NCBI GenBank assembly: GCA_963969495.1
Contig: OZ018320.1
Coordinates: 71,399,745-71,463,744 of the forward strand
Direction: 5' to 3'
Source of the DNA: Ceratothoa steindachneri
Lineage: Eukaryota > Arthropoda > Malacostraca > Isopoda > Cymothoidae
DNA: 64,000 nucleotides
Made by a program: the position numbers and the translations under genes. Shown one piece after another: positions 1 to 13,690 of this stretch. How positions within the stretch are numbered: position 1 is the stretch's first letter; every line of letters begins with the position of its first letter. Under the pieces are notes generated by a model, which worked only from the letters and a program-made list of their open reading frames with translations, did no database searches and was not told the origin of the DNA.

Positions 1-834
1 TCCTTCTGAACATGTCCATTTTACCCTCTTTTTCATCGCTTTCTTTATAATCCTCTTCTCACCAATTTCGCAGGCTAGTCGCCGATCAGCTTTCGTCAAT
101 TCACCCTTGGTCGGGACTAGGAGAGGGGTGGCTGGTTCACCCTTCTCTCATGGCTCATGTTTGGGTTGTTGCCTTTATTCTTCCCACCATTTTCTCTATT
201 GGACCCTCTTTCTTTTCATTATTTACCCATTTGTGCTCCCGCAAGGAAATATCAGGTTTAGCGGAGCCAACCTTATGCTCCCTCCAGGCTCCAACACCCG
301 CAGTTGCTTTTCCCGTCCCAATGGCCGCAGGAGGACCTGCGGCTATATATCTTCTACTAATTTCGCTTCGTATACCTTCACTACTTTCTTTATAAATCTA
401 TTCTCATTTTCTGCATAATATGCGGGCCTTGTTGCCATTGTGCTTAAATTCGAGGAATTTTCTCTATCCTCTTCCAATTGTTTAAAATTCTCTCATCTGC
501 CCCTCCCCCATTCTTGTCTACGATGTATCGGACCTAGTTTCCTTTATTTTGAAATAAAAGGAAGCGGGTTCTACGTCGGCTGCCTGCGAGTGGTCAATCC
601 TCCGGAGAATAAAATTTGGTGGAGAAATCGCTGCCCAGCAAAGGCCAAAGAAATGCCCAATATCCCTATAAAGGGATGCAGCGTCAGGCTGTTGCCCAGC
701 CTGGCCGGGCTGCGGGTCCCCACCCCCACCTTTTCTCCACGATGGATTCTACCCCGGGACTACTACTTTCGTCACCTTAGCTTGTGACAGAACAAAAACC
801 TGGTCTTCCCACCTGTGACCAATGTGTCCGCCAC
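1..834. other. No recognisable gene; pyrimidine-rich flank
   Basis: I see no convincing coding sequence here. The stretch is pyrimidine-rich with GC-richer patches around 230-330 and 560-770. The latter could be an unrecognisable 5' part of the LINE fragment that follows, but no alignment I can make by eye supports this. Confidence 0.5.
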
Positions 835-1357
835 TCATAAGGCTCCATCCGTGACAGCTTCAAGTTGTTTTTTGTCGTCTCCGAATTGGACACACTCGCG
901 GGACGCACCGCCATTTGTTGGAGCGCTCGCCTGCGCCTTATTGTGAAGACTTCGTTGCCCCTCGGACTGTTCGGCGCATTCTTGTTGCATATCCCAGTCT
1001 TGGTGATCTTCGTGCAAGTTACCGTCCTCGTATCGGGATGAGCGGGGTCGCTCTCGCTTATCCCTTGTACTTCAGACGGGTTCGTGTACACAGACTTGTG
1101 CGCTATCTGGCATTTTGGAGGAGGCTGGCCTCCTCCATTTTATTTGACTTTGTTGTAGGTTGCATGTTCTTGCGGGTGGGGGGAGGCCCCCTCCCCCTGA
1201 CGCAGGAGCTTGCTTCCTTGTTTTTTTTTCTTTTTTAGTTTGGTTTGGGTAATTTTAAAGTAGCCTTGCACTAGGATAAAATTTTAAATTACGGAGACCC
1301 TTTGCCCTTGAAGGCAGTCGTCAGATGGTCACGCTAAAAAAAAAAGAAAAAAAAAAA
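835..1357 (+). mobile_element. LINE copy 1: 3' end only (ORF2 C-terminus, 3' UTR, poly-A)
   Basis: This is a 5'-truncated fragment of the dominant LINE family. Bases 835-1135 align by eye to the end of ORF2 in the full-length copy (46440-46745), including the segment encoding the C-terminal CCHC finger and the terminal Leu-His-Phe-Ile region. The 3' UTR follows, with the G/C-rich block and the terminal stem-loop, and ends in an interrupted A-tract at about 1336-1357. Frame is disrupted, so it is dead. Its 5' truncation fits normal target-primed reverse transcription. Confidence 0.8.
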
Positions 1358-2599
1358 GTCAAGTATTTCCTCAATACACAATGGCTTACTGTCTGACAAA
1401 CTCTACCTTTCATCAAACTTCATCGCATTAAACCCTTTCTCATCTGCCCCTCATCCTTCCATCCCCACCCCCCCATAAAGACGTGCTCCCGGCTTTCCTC
1501 ATTTCCATTTTCCTACCTCTTGTTAATTAATTATTAGTTTAGCTGAGTGGAGCACATATGCTTCGATCAGTGGGTAAATTATCCCACTTGAAACTGATTA
1601 GACTGAGTAGAAGCCGTGCGCTGTACCAATGAACAGTTTGTTTACATATATTTCTTTCATCCGATTCGCAGCTCGTCATTCAGTCTCATTTATCTCGGGG
1701 AAAATCGGTTCAAGGGAGACATTGGCGGATCTCAGAGGGTGTGGAAGAACTGGGGAAGGTAAGTCCTATTCACTTCTGTTTTTGTCACCATCTAGTGATC
1801 GATTGAAGCTCGTAGTTGCCGATTCGCAAGTTTCCCGCCCATTCTAATTTTACTTTCACCTCTCGTCTTCGCATCTAAAGGGGCAGAGATTCTTGGAGAT
1901 TTAATTTTCATAAATGAACCCAATTTACACATCTCGGGTTTTCTGGCATAAGTTTTACTTTCGCGATGAGCTCCTCCGTAACTATTTTATAAGTGTATGG
2001 TTATATTTTTCCTTATTGGGTTGTATTATGTAGTTTCCCTCGCTTGTTCGCTCGCTGTACTGATAATCATCAGGGGGTGTATGGTGTAGTTGGGGCGAAC
2101 GCCATTGCTACGTTTGAAGCATGGAGGACAAGCACGTCCTACCCCTCCCAGTGCCCGTATGTGTAGACTGTTATACCCGGTATCCAGAGGAACTGCACGG
2201 CCTGAGTGAAAATAGGGAAGGCCCGGCTCTGGGTTGAATTGAACCCTGGCAACAGATCCAGATCCTGACCGACCTCTCGACGATTAGTGCGACCAAGTAA
2301 GGAACTCCACTCTGTCGCCGTACCCCTGTGGCTGTTCACTTGGGAACTGCCCCCCTTAGCGATTGACCGGTCCACTGGTCAACTTATGGTCGGTCTGTGT
2401 TCATGGGTGCAGAGCTGAAAAGTCCGAAAACCTAGATGGTATAGAGGGCAACGGCTGGATGAAAGGATATAACCCACTAGCTCTTTTTATTTTTATCAGT
2501 GGTCACAAATTCATGTTTTTGACAGGTCCTTAAAGCTTGGCAGCAATTTCAACTATATCCTCTATCGAGATCCTCGCCCGACCTTGGTGTTGTGGCGGA
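1358..2599. other. Gene-free stretch
   Basis: Nothing recognisable is coded here. AT-rich sequence runs to about 2040 and more GC-balanced sequence follows to 2480. A short imperfect palindrome lies near 1589-1608 (AGTGGG/CCCACT). The 2090-2400 part has the base composition of the LINE family but I could not align it to any copy. Confidence 0.4.
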
Positions 2600-3291
2600 C
2601 GAGGTAAATAGCAACGACCGGTGGAGGGGCTCCCCTCCAACCATTTGTCTGCGTCGTGTGTTTCTCCTTTGCCATCTTTGGAGCTTTCCCCGGGCACATC
2701 TATCTCTGTAATGGAGGTTCCCCCAGTGCTTTTTTATGGCCCCCTCCAAGGGCGTTTCTCCATTATATACACGTTCGGGACATTTGCCCTGGCACCCTTT
2801 TGCCTCCACCGACTCTCCCCCTGCAGCGGGTCCCCCTTTTCTTTTTCAGGTGAACCCCAAAACCACGGGGAGGTAGAGAACGCGCCACCTCAGTTACTGG
2901 CGCTCCTGATGGAGACAAGTCAACCAGCTGAACCCCCTTCGAGGGGGTAAAAGGAGGTGTCGCCTCCTGGGCCTTTCCCAAACACCACGTTGATGGCACC
3001 CGTCCCTTGTACTCGGGTCGAGTTCGTGCACACAGACTAGTTAACTATTAGACATCTTAGAGTAGGCTGGCCTCGTTCATTTTATTTGACTTTTGTGTGT
3101 GTGTGTGTTGGATGCTTGCTCTTGAGCCGGGAGGAGGCGACCTTCCCCCGATGCCGGAGCCTGCTTTCTTCTCGTTTAATGTTTTTATTATTTTTTTTTT
3201 AATGTAGGTTAGTATTAGGCTGAAAAATTAAGTATAATGACCTATGCCATTTTGGGCAGTCGCCTGATGGGTGGTATTGAAAAAATACCCC
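2600..3291 (+). mobile_element. LINE copy 2: internally deleted (ORF1 5' part joined to 3' end)
   Basis: The segment 2660-2840 resembles the start of ORF1 in the full-length element, with the block around AATGGAGGT followed by the C-rich GTGCTT segment. From about 3000 it is clearly the end of ORF2 plus the 3' UTR, including TTTTATTTGAC, the GCCGGGAGGAGG-like block and the terminal GGGCAGTCGCC hairpin arm. Almost all of ORF1 and ORF2 is missing, so the copy is a large internal deletion or two fragments joined. The 5' part is much less certain than the 3' part. Confidence 0.6.
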
Positions 3292-3329
3292 ACACCATTC
3301 TTGCCGTTAGCGTGATGTTCCCACTCCCG

Positions 3330-4620
3330 CAACCTTACCCACACTAATATATCCTGCCAACGTGCAAAGTCGGATCAGGCCGTAATCTGTCAATTTCTCA
3401 AATGCCTGCCACACTGCTTCTCGAAGCAATTTGAGTCGTGTTTTTTTGACATGGTGGTCCTGGCTCTTACAGGCTCTCTACCGAACATCTTTTAAAATGC
3501 CAAGGAATAGGTCATTTTGCACTATGCAGGACCAGGGACTTCCTACGCCTCAAGTTAAAAAAACCCACCCTGTTCCTATCGCCTCCGCATCTACGAGGTT
3601 AGCAGCTACCGCGCCCAATGGAACAGTTCTGCGTGCTCTACCTCCCCCGGGCGACATCTTGGTAGAGTTAGCTGCGATTCGGGTACCTCCCTCCGCACGC
3701 GAATCCTTTGCCAAAAAAGCCGTATGCTTCCACTGTCGTTAGACTCACAGGAGGCAAAATTTAGGAAGGTGGTGGTGAGGCAACCACCCTGGCTTCTAAA
3801 GTATGTCCCCCCTCCCGCCCGAAAGGAGTGTAGCAACTTGGGAGGTTCGGCTTCCTCGCCCCATAGTCGGACGCCTCCAAAGGACGAGTAACCCCCAACG
3901 CCAAAGCTGACACTCGAGTTAAAGGTTTCGAAGCAGGAAGAGGTAAAGGCTCGTATGTCGAGTCACCCCTTCCCTAGTAAGCGCTCGAAGACAGCAGCAC
4001 TTTCTGCGGCCAGGAAGTTTAAGCCCATTCCTTTGAGGGTATTCACTTCTCTGAAGACTCCAACAGCTCCCTCAAAATAGATCCGGAAGGTTATTTTCTT
4101 TAATGGAATTGCCGTGAATTTCGGGCTAATTGGCAGGAACTATGGAGGGTCATCTCCACCCGTTTCCCTTTAGCTATACATCTTTAGGAGACCATTTTAG
4201 GCACGAGTTCCATACCCGCCCTCCGTGGGTACAAGCGTTTTGAAATTCCATCACCACGGGATGGGGGACCGTCAGGTTGATGTACAATCTATACCCGACA
4301 TGTCTTTCTATTCTCTCTTTATCTTCAAATACCCCATTTCACGCAGTGCAGCAAAATTCAGATAGACGTAGGTATTCAGGAAAATTAGGGCGACAAACAT
4401 ACTGCAATGACCGGGTGCCCGCACTCGTGTTTCGACTTTTCCCCGTGGGTCTACTCTCCAATGCCTTAACGGATTCATCGTCCTTTGCTAACGCCCAATC
4501 TGGCGTACTCATGGAACGCAGCGCAATTTGATGGAGAGTTCCCTTAATCTTACTGTAGCGACTGTTTGGTCCCCCAAACTCTCTGGCACATTCTTGTTGA
4601 ATCCCAAGGCGGGGTAAATG
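3330..4620 (+). mobile_element. LINE copy 3: decayed ORF1 3' half and start of ORF2
   Basis: Bases 3360-3420 match the zinc-knuckle region of ORF1 (ACGTGCAAAGTCGG, then CTTCTCGAAGCAAT). Bases 3620-3850 match the Pro/Ala-rich ORF1 tail. About 4110-4380 matches the ORF2 endonuclease start (GGAATTGCCGTG) to the CTCC.TT.CAGGCAGTG region. At about 4400 the sequence jumps to the C-terminal part of ORF2 (near the CCHC finger), so reverse transcriptase and RNase H are absent. Many frameshifts make it non-functional. Confidence 0.7.
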
Positions 4621-4629
4621 TCACTCACT

Positions 4630-5895
4630 TTACGTCGTGTACAGTGCCTAATTTTGTCCGCGGTCGATCTTGATGGTACCCATGCGAACGAGAAATGCCA
4701 AACGAGTCCCTAAATCATTTGGTTTTAGGGCTAGGAACCTTCTTTGAGAGTTCGATGTAGCTCTGCGGCCGATAGTCCCCATGGTTTTGTCTGAGGCACC
4801 CCACCCTGGAGTATACCGTGGTTCAACGTTTGTGTCCATGCCTTTGCTCACAAAGTACTGTGAGTATTAAGTTCGTTTTTTCTGTGAGCATACATCGTTC
4901 ATGTGAGGCTGAGCCAGTGTCAATGTACACAGATTGATGGAAGTCTGAGGGAGGTTGGTTGGTTTCCATACTATCCACCCTCCACTGTTTGAAGCCATTA
5001 GTGTCCTTCCGTGAGCTGCGTCCGTCTTCATGGCCGAGTTGACCGCAATATACCGCTATGTACGGGAGATTACGCGCCCTGCTCCGTTCTTAGGCTGTTT
5101 TGTAATTTGGCTTTGGAATCTCCGCATCCCTTGGTTGCAGTATCTGTTAATCCATGGTTGCTGCGTGTTGGGGAGTGAGGAATGTCGAGATTATTTTCTA
5201 TGTCAATTGGCATTTAAGGATTGCTGGGAATGAGTGCGATAATAAGGGAGCCAGACTGTCTTCACAGACTGAGCAAAGGGACCGGCGTTCCGTTCTTCCC
5301 CACTCTCACCGCATGGCAGGGATCAAGGCATCCATCCTAGTTGCATGGCAAAGAAAATGAGAGACGGACGACGCGTTGGAATAGGAACGTCTGTGACATC
5401 GCGCTTCGACTCTTCCCTTGGAGATATCCCACAATGCCTCGACGGTACCAAATCACTTTTTGTCTCCTTCGAATCAGACAAACCCGCGGGGCGCAGCATC
5501 ATTTGACGGGACGTTCCCATAATCTATGAAGATTTTCTGGTGCCCCGGACAGTAAGGCACTGTTTGGTTGTGTCCTAGTCTGGGGAGTTTCGTCAGTGGT
5601 ACCTAGCCCAGCACCGCGATGTGCGGGGTCGTTACTGATGTCTAGTCTTTGGACCTGACTTGTGCGTGCCTGGTTGTCGCATTTTTTTTTTTTTTTGATG
5701 GCTCGCCGAGGAAGGCAAGCTTCCCTTAAGCAGCTGAGTGTGTGCTTTATAAGGCTAATTGTTTCTTTCATTTGTTGTTTGGGTTTTTGTTTTATTACAT
5801 TTCAATATTTTTAAAAATCTAATTAATAGATTTCCTTTTCGACTGCCTTGCCTCGCTGGTGGCCACCAGATGGGACCGCTACGATAAAATAAATA
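4630..5895 (+). mobile_element. LINE copy 4: ORF2 connection region, RNase H, 3' UTR
   Basis: The order here is ORF2 post-RT connection (4630-4830, TTTGGTTTTAGGGCTAGG), RNase H (about 4920-5350, including the segment encoding ATTGCTGGGAATGAG), the C-terminal finger (5390-5640) and the 3' UTR to about 5895. The C-terminal region already occurs at 4420-4620, so this is either a second, 5'-truncated copy or a duplicated part of copy 3. Unlike most copies it keeps the 12-base segment after GNE in RNase H. Disabled by frameshifts. Confidence 0.65.
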
Positions 5896-8554
5896 AAATC
5901 TTATGCTTTTATAAAGGCGAAAGAGGGGTTAACCCCCTGAAGAAATTAACTTTTCATTTTAGTAGTGTTATGGGCCCAATGTTGCATCGTTGAAGCCATC
6001 GTAATTTCGTCATTTTCTTCGTAGAATTTTAAAGTTACTAAGATTTGTAACCGCAAAGAGAGACATTGTTTCGATTCAAAATAATGGGGGGGGGGGAGTA
6101 TTTTGAAATAGTAATATTGTATGAAATGTGTTCATTCACTATATGCAAAAACTGCACTAATCTCTAATGCATTCACGGAATCAGTAAAATCGCAGCTTGC
6201 AATGGCTCAATGGGGGTGTCTGCAGGATTCATCGAGAATGTATTTGTGGCAATCTGTGACCTCATTTAAGCGGTTATATTGACTAGCTCGAAGTAAGAGA
6301 AACCAGGTGTAGTCCAGCCAGGGTTTATTTATTTTGTACCTAGTAGAAATAAGATATTTAAATAAGATACACCAGAACAGGGTTGTTTTTCCTTTTTATG
6401 ATCTCGTCTGCTGCCGCCCGAACATTTTTAATATGCAAAAGGACTACAAAAGTGTGTTATGGCCCCGTATGACGTATGACTGCAGGTTCTCCATCAGTAA
6501 TAAACCACGTTTTTGTTTAGTATCACATAAAATAGCTGCGGTCTAATCGAGATGGGCTCCATTTCTTATGAGAAAAAGGACGGTGAACGCGTTGCCAGCA
6601 ACTAGGGAACGAATGTTGAAAAGGGCGGGTGACGGGGAGGGGGATAGTTTTAGGGGCGTTGGAGAAACTGGTAGATGTTGAAGAGAAGTTCATTTTCAGG
6701 CACACTAGTGCCTCGCGTCGTAGTCTGAGTATCACGGATGAGGGTTATTTATTTATTCCCCACTCTTCCTCTCTTTCTAATTGACTTCGCCTTTTCCTCG
6801 CCAAACGAGGCTGTTCATTTTGTTGCACCTTTTGAGTCCCTGTGCTCTTTGTAAGAGCCTCTTCAGTGGGGCTTTATAAACAACCATCTCTGCCCCACAA
6901 TTTAGGGTTGTCATTCTTAACCTCTTTTTTTCTCTCTCTCTTTCTCTTTAAATTCTCTCTATCCACCTTTTCCTTCATTTGTTTGTCCTCCTCGTTCTTT
7001 CGCCACCGAAAACATTTTTGTCGGTTGTACTGGTTATCTAAAAATAAATAAATCAGGCACTCTATATTCCTTCGATGAAAAGTTTGACAACGCTTTAGTT
7101 CCTTTTTTTTCGGCTACTGCCACACCTTTCTGCTCCACGACTCCTCGAGGGCCTTGTGTGCGTGAATTCGTGCGTTTCTCTCCGCTGGGACACCTTCGTC
7201 CGCTCTCATGCGTCCTTAGTTGCTTCTCAGTCCTCGTGCTGTTTCCTTCTATACCCCTTTCGCTGCGATCTGGCTTCTCGAATCTGTATGTTTGTTCTCA
7301 ATCGTTAGTTTGAAGAACTTTTTCGATGACTGTTGAACTCTTGGAGCGAAGAGCTAGCAGGGATTTGTCGGCGGGTCAGTGTAGTTGTTTTCCCAATTAC
7401 TAAGGCGAAATGTATAGAATAATGCTATGATATACGAAGAGAATGCATATCGGTTGGTGCTCATTTAACACGTTCACTGAATGGATAGTTTCCAAGGAAA
7501 TTATGTACTTTGGTGTTAAGGAAGGAGGTCAGATCTGACTGGTGTTAAAAAAATGGGTGCACTTCGATCCCGAGAGAATAATACAAAGCGTAGAATATCT
7601 TTTTTTGAAATATTACTTTTCTCCTGGATTGTTTATTTTTTTTATTTACTTGTAGCATAAGTATTCACTTAAAAGAGAACAGGGAATTAATTGTTAAATA
7701 AGACCAGGAATCACAAAAGATTACGGATGACTTATTTAGCAGTCGTTCTTATTGCGACCCTCAGCCGGGTACCCTGTGTAGAAAGCTACATGTCTTCTCT
7801 ACCCTAGTGCCCGTACTTGGAAAGCCTGGCTTACAGTTTTCATCTCTTTGACCAGGCCTGGGGAACCTGGAGCGTTCTTCCGATTCCTATATGCACCTCT
7901 TTATTCCAAGACTATCTCCTCCTCTGCCCTTCCTTATTTATCCATCTGTCTAGGATTGGAACCCCTATAAACAATGGCCGCAGGTTGCAAGTTTGACCAG
8001 GCTTGCGGAGTCTTGGTCGTTAGGGCGCGAATAATAATAGGTATTTATCATGCGCCTTTCAGAGATGTTATCCTCCCCAGAGCGCAGGACTAATAGGTTA
8101 GGTGGTTTTTCCCTGCGTACAATGGGCTGACCACCTCCATGCTGTTGTTCTCTGTCTTTATGCCTATGGGCGCGAGCTTTACTGCCTAGTTGGTTGTCAG
8201 GTCAACTAGAAGTATTGAGATTTGTCGGTGAAGGATATTTGCCGTCTTGTAGACGACTTATTAACGGATTCCACTGTCGTACCTGCATAACTGGCTGCTC
8301 AGGTAATAGCTGCGGCTTTTGGTAAGTCACAGTCTGCTGAACTACTTGCGGTCGGTGTGTGCGTGTGTTGCACATGCACGAATATCAACTTTTAACGCGC
8401 CCAGACTTCGAACCCCTGAAAATTTTGAAAATCAGAGGCAGGATGGGCTAGACGCTAAATATAGTTCGCCAGCCTTTTTTTATTATTACTTTAATACGGT
8501 AACAACCATTTTTATGTCTCTCATGCTACTCTCAATTGGTTAAGGGTTTCCACT
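5896..8554. other. Gene-free stretch
   Basis: AT-rich sequence with no open frame I can assign. A run of G occurs near 6087-6097 and pyrimidine-rich sequence at 6920-6990. A GC-richer block at 7740-8300 may be old repeat sequence, but I do not recognise it. Confidence 0.4.
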
Positions 8555-11500
8555 TTACACTACTTCTTGAGCCGCCATCGGGCAGCTCCACCTCCATGAA
8601 GGAAAATGCCCTCCCATCCCACCTATTTTTTCTCAGGCAACGTTCGATTGCTCGGGTAATCTCCCAACAGGTGGTAGTGCCTACAGTTCAAATTCCCCAG
8701 GAGAAAGGGCATTGCCACCGTGCTAAGATGCGTGTAAGTTGCTCCAAAGCTACACACGATAAATCCCTATCGTGTCAATTGAGGAAAGCCGCACCCGCTT
8801 CTTCGAAGCAATGTGGTGCGTCTCTCATTTCGCCAGGCTAAGGACCTGGTCCTGGCGCGCCCGGCGCTGCCTGTGACGTCTTATGCGTCAATGTTAAGAA
8901 AGTCACCCTCTGCTCCAGGCCTACGAGCACGGTCGTTTCCGGGCCTATTAAGAACCCTTCTGCTCGTTCTACCCACCCCGGTCGCTTCCCTGGTAAAGCT
9001 GGCGGCACAAAGGGTTCACACCCAGCCCCCCTTCTCATAGCGTGACCGTTTTTTGTAAGGCGAAACGGCCGCGCGCCTCTACCGAGTAGTTAGATTCCTA
9101 GGAGCCAACACCCCCCTGAAAGTGGTGGTGAGGCATTTGCGGGGGTTCGTAAAACTGCCTCCCTCCTCCGAAAAAATGGATAGCACCAAAGGAGCTTTGG
9201 CTTCTACGCTCACTGCCTGGGTTGGGTTGCTCGGAGAATGTCGATCCTATAAAGGAGGGACCCCAGCCTGCTTAAAGGACCTGGGGGGAATATTCCTTCA
9301 CTGGAATTGCTGCGGACTCCGGGCCAACTGGGAGGAGATGTGTAGGCTCGTCTCCTCTGGTTCCCAATCAGCAATCTTCTTCCAGGACACCATGCTGGGC
9401 GCGTGCCCCCTGCCCATCCTTCCGGGGTATAAGGGTTTCGAGGCCCCACCACCACAAGATAGGGGTCGGACAGGAGGTTTCGCCATTTACACCCGGCCTA
9501 TGTCTCCGTACTTCTCTTTGCGTTGAATACCTCCTTTCAGGCAGTAGCAGTACACCTGCACCTGGGTGGGAGTCATAATGATATTTCTGCATACATTCCA
9601 CCATCAGCCCACTTCCACGAGTTCGACGTCTGCTGCACCGCGACACGGTTGCCGATGCCCATTCTATTGCTGGACAGACTACTCGATCAATCACAAGGGT
9701 CAGGTCTTTGCAGACCTGATCGACGAGCTGGAGATAGGTGTCCTAAATGTGGATGAGACTATGCATCATTGCCCCGAGAACTACTTCATTTTCCTGTCTT
9801 AATCAGTCCCCTTGCTCTCCGTTTGCAAGGCCTGATTTTTTTGTGGGAGGTAATCGATGACCTCCGTGGTAGTGAGCACTTTCCCATTTAAATATAATTT
9901 TCTGAACCCCTGTTACCTGAGAGACTCCCTCTTCCCCTTGACCATTGGTTCTTGACGTGGGCGCTGCGATCCGCATTTCATGAAAGGACTGATTTCTTTG
10001 TCCCACTCAAGGAGTTTAGGTCGGCCGAGGAGGCCGTTTAGTTCTATTTCTAGAACATCCGGCCGTTTTCCACGCCATCTTCCGTGGTGGTCAGCCAGAG
10101 TGAGACCTCTCTCAAACAGAATCGTTATGCCTACAAGCGCTATAAACGCCGCGCGAACGATTTCATTGTCCCTGAATTGCGTCAAGCTAGGTCTAGGTTT
10201 CGGTATTTTTCGAAGCACGCCCGCCCATCTTCCTGGCAGGCATAGGTGTCTTCTCTTAGCGGAAAGACCCCTCTAGCAGACGAGTGGAAGCGAGACAAAA
10301 GGATCCGACAAAAGTTCTTGCAGGCCCCCCTCCCCTGTTTTCCACACTCTTGGACCCCGCGGAGTAAGCGGAGTCCCTCGGAACCGCTTTCCTGACATTG
10401 TATAGCCTGGATGCTGAACGCCTCCGACTTGACTTTACTTCCAGAGGCAGACGACGCTTCAACGACTTGTTTACATCGAGTGATTTGCGTTCCGCTCTCG
10501 CTTCGTGCGCGGACATCACCCCTGGGTCGGACTATGTCCCGCATTCCATTATACGACACCTACGTGAGCAAGGCATCATATTTGTGTTAGATTTGTTCAA
10601 CAGGATCTGGACAAACGGTACCTGCCCAGACTCCTGGCAAATGGCTACTGTGCTCGCTTTTTGCAAACCGGGGAGAGATCACTCTTCCCCGGCCCGTTAA
10701 ACCCCATTTTTCCCAACCTGGAAAATGCCGTCTGTCAGACCTACCTTAGTAAAAATCGATAAACACCACGGTTTTTATCCATCTGGAGAAGAGTTATGAT
10801 GCTGTATGACGAAACGGTATTAAATGGAGACTCTCCACATTATGGGAGCGAAGGTTCGCCTCTCAATTTTTATTTCTGAGTTTTGGCTAGATCGTCGATT
10901 CCGCGCGTACAAGTGGGGGTGGGCCTCTCTGGCCCAATGGAGCAGAAAGAGTGTGTTCCGCTGGAAAGTGTCCTCATTGTCACACTCTTTACACTGAGCA
11001 TGAAGAGCATCACCTGATTGCTGCCGGGAGATGTTCTTGACACACTGTGCGTGGAGGATCTTTCGATCTCTTTTGGCGCCGCCCGGATGCCAACTCTGAA
11101 GCTTCGACTCCAACAGGTATTGAACCTCGTCTCTCGCTATGCCGAAGGGCACAGGTTTTGTTTTTCCTTGGCCAACATTAAGGTTGTGCACTTTTGCCGC
11201 CATCCACGGCTTCGCCCCGAACCGTACTTGTTCTTAAACGTGGTACGCCTGGAAGTGGTCTTGTATTCGACGGACGCCTAACCTGCGAGGATCATATACG
11301 CAGCATTTGGGTCTGTTGTACCCGCGCCATGGACATTCTTCTTTCCGTGACGTCCAGCACGTGGTGTGCTTTGCTTTTCTATCGATCCTTTGTTCGTTCG
11401 AAGCTTGGCGACCGGTGGCTTCCGCACGTCCCTCATTGAAACCCCACGTCCTACCTGGGGAGATACCCCTCGCTCCGCGCCGTGTACAGTGCCTCATGTA

Positions 11501-12715
11501 CCTGTACATTCGAGCCCGGCCCTCCCTCAGGTCGCCAACTGCTCTCACTGCACCCGCGGCCAATCTCGACGGTGCCTATGCCGCCAAGAGACGCCAGTAA
11601 TACCATAAGCCCTTTTGGTTTAGGCTAGGAAACTCCTTCAAGAGCTCGGTGTAGATCTCGGCCATTTTTCCTCTGTTTCTGTCCAGGACGCCACCCTGGA
11701 GGCTACCACCATTGACTATTTGTCGCCCCGCCTCTGCTCCCAAGCTCTCTATAGCGCTGGGAGTAGTATTGTTTTCGTCTTTTTGGAGCACATTTTGTGC
11801 CTCGCTGGATCCATGCCAGTGTATACAGATGGTTCCAAGTCCCAGGGAGGAGGTCGGGTTCCACGCCGTATCCTATTTGTTTGAAATTAGTTGGGCTCTA
11901 CCAGGCGCTGCGCCTGGTACTGGAGATAACGCGTCGTGCCCAGTTGGGCACGAACATCCCCTTATTTGTGGTATATGTGGCGCCACGGTTGCCACGAGCT
12001 GGGGGGATGTCGAGATTATATTCTGCTACGTTCCTGGACATGTGAGAATGAGGGTGCCAAAGAGTTCGATATGACTGGGCGACCAGATCGGTGTTTGGCT
12101 CTTCCTCACATCGACTACATGGCAGGAATCAGTGCAGTGTTCCGGGCTTCTTGGCTAAGAAGATGGGAGACGGATGAGGGGACCCTCAAGTTATGCGCCA
12201 TTTCGCCGCGACTGTTCTCATGGACCTACCCCATGATGCCGCGACGGCTTCAGGTGGCTTTCTGTCCTCTTCGAATTGGGCACACTCGCGGGACTCACCG
12301 CGAGTGTGCTCGCCTGCACTTTATTTGCATGACTGCAGTCCCCCAGTCTGTTCGCCACATTCATGCTGAATGTTCCAGTCTGGGTGATCGTCGCGTACGT
12401 TACTTGTCTTGGTGTGAGGATGAGCGAGGTCACTGCCGCTTGTCCCTTGTACTCAGCACGGGTTCGTGTATATAGGCTTGTGGGCGTTCTGACATGCTGG
12501 AGGAGGCTGGACTCTTCCATTTTATTTGACTGTAACGGATCGCACGTATTTGCGCCGGGGGTTTGCGGGCCGACGCACGAACGTGCTTCCTTCTTCTTTT
12601 TTTTATGTTCTTTCGTTTCCATTTTGTGTTTGTTTTTTGCGAATTTTAAAATATCCCATTACTAGGCTAGAATTTTAATTACGTTGACTTATGGTCTTGA
12701 AGGCCACGGCAAATT
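8555..12715 (+). mobile_element. LINE copy 5: decayed, spans ORF1 to 3' UTR
   Basis: Bases 8570-8600 match the start of ORF1 (GCCGCCATCGGGCAGCTCCA). A deletion then joins to the zinc-knuckle region at about 8700, followed by the ORF1 tail to 9110. ORF2 runs from about 9285: endonuclease start at 9290-9480 and 9530-9830, reverse transcriptase at about 10400-11330, connection at 11400-11720, RNase H at about 11810-12070 and C-terminal finger at 12240-12500. The 3' UTR ends near 12715 with no clear A-tail. Many stops and frameshifts show it is old. RNase H lacks the 12-base segment discussed under copy 13. Confidence 0.85.
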
Positions 12716-12789
12716 CCTTGAAGGAGAAATGCCTTTCAGGCAACGTTAGATGGAGATGCGGGTACTCTACTAGAAGGAAAGATCCTCAA

Positions 12790-13690
12790 TCTACCGTTTA
12801 GTACATGAAACTACGCGCCGTGCCCAGTTCGTAGACCCTATTACGAATTATAGTGATTCTCAGATCGCTCTGGATGCCATTGAGGTATTGGAATCCTCCA
12901 TCGCCGCATTGCCTCGTGACGCTACGGCTGTTGCGAGTCTGGAGTGTGTCCTCTGCTGCGTTCCTGGTCATGTAAGGATTGCGTCAAATGAGTCCGCCAT
13001 TTGTTTGCACGGACTTGGTGACCAGACCAGCGTTTTACTCTTCTCCCTTTTGACTACATGACAGTTGTGGGGATACATGACAAAGTTGGAAGACAGGTGT
13101 CTAAGGTTGCGTGTGATTGCACCGTGCCTTATCCTTTTTCCCTTCTACAGCCCCCCCCCCCCGTCAATGCATCGAGGCTTCAAGTCGTTTTTGTTGACTC
13201 CGACTCGAAGACACTCCCGGGAATCAGCGCATTTGACCGAGCCCTCCCCTGAATCTTACTGTTTGCCCCCCCCCCCCCACACACCCCGCCTCGCTCTGAC
13301 TGTCCAGCACATCGTTGCTGAATGTACCCAATATGAAGGAGCTTAATGCGCACTACCTGTTCCAGTACCTGGATGACTAGAGTCGCTACCGCTAGTCTCT
13401 TGAATCTGAACGTGTTCGGGCACATCAGACTGTGGCATTGCAGAATTCGTGAAGGAGAGAGTCGTCCTTCCTTTTATTCATTAGTTTGAGTTTTGGGTGA
13501 ATGTTCAGGCCCCTGAGGGAGCTGCTTCCTCCTGCACCTGAACATACATTTTTCTCTGTTTGCTCTTGTCATTTGTTTTTATTTGTGTTGGTTTCCTGAT
13601 TTGTTTATTTTTATAACCTTGAAATATGCTTGCTTGTAATTTGGCCGCCTGTGCCCTTGTTGGCGGCTGCCATAGGAGCGCTTCAAATAA
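12790..13690 (+). mobile_element. LINE copy 6: RNase H to 3' end, divergent
   Basis: About 12800-13040 matches the RNase H part of ORF2: TATAGTGATTCTCAGA encodes the SDSQ motif, and CTGCTGCGTTCCTGGTCATG the W/CVPGH motif. The C-terminal region follows to 13430 and a 3' UTR-like segment to about 13690. Long C-runs at 13149-13160 and 13267-13280 interrupt it. It is more divergent than copy 5 and was probably a separate, older 5'-truncated insertion. Confidence 0.65.
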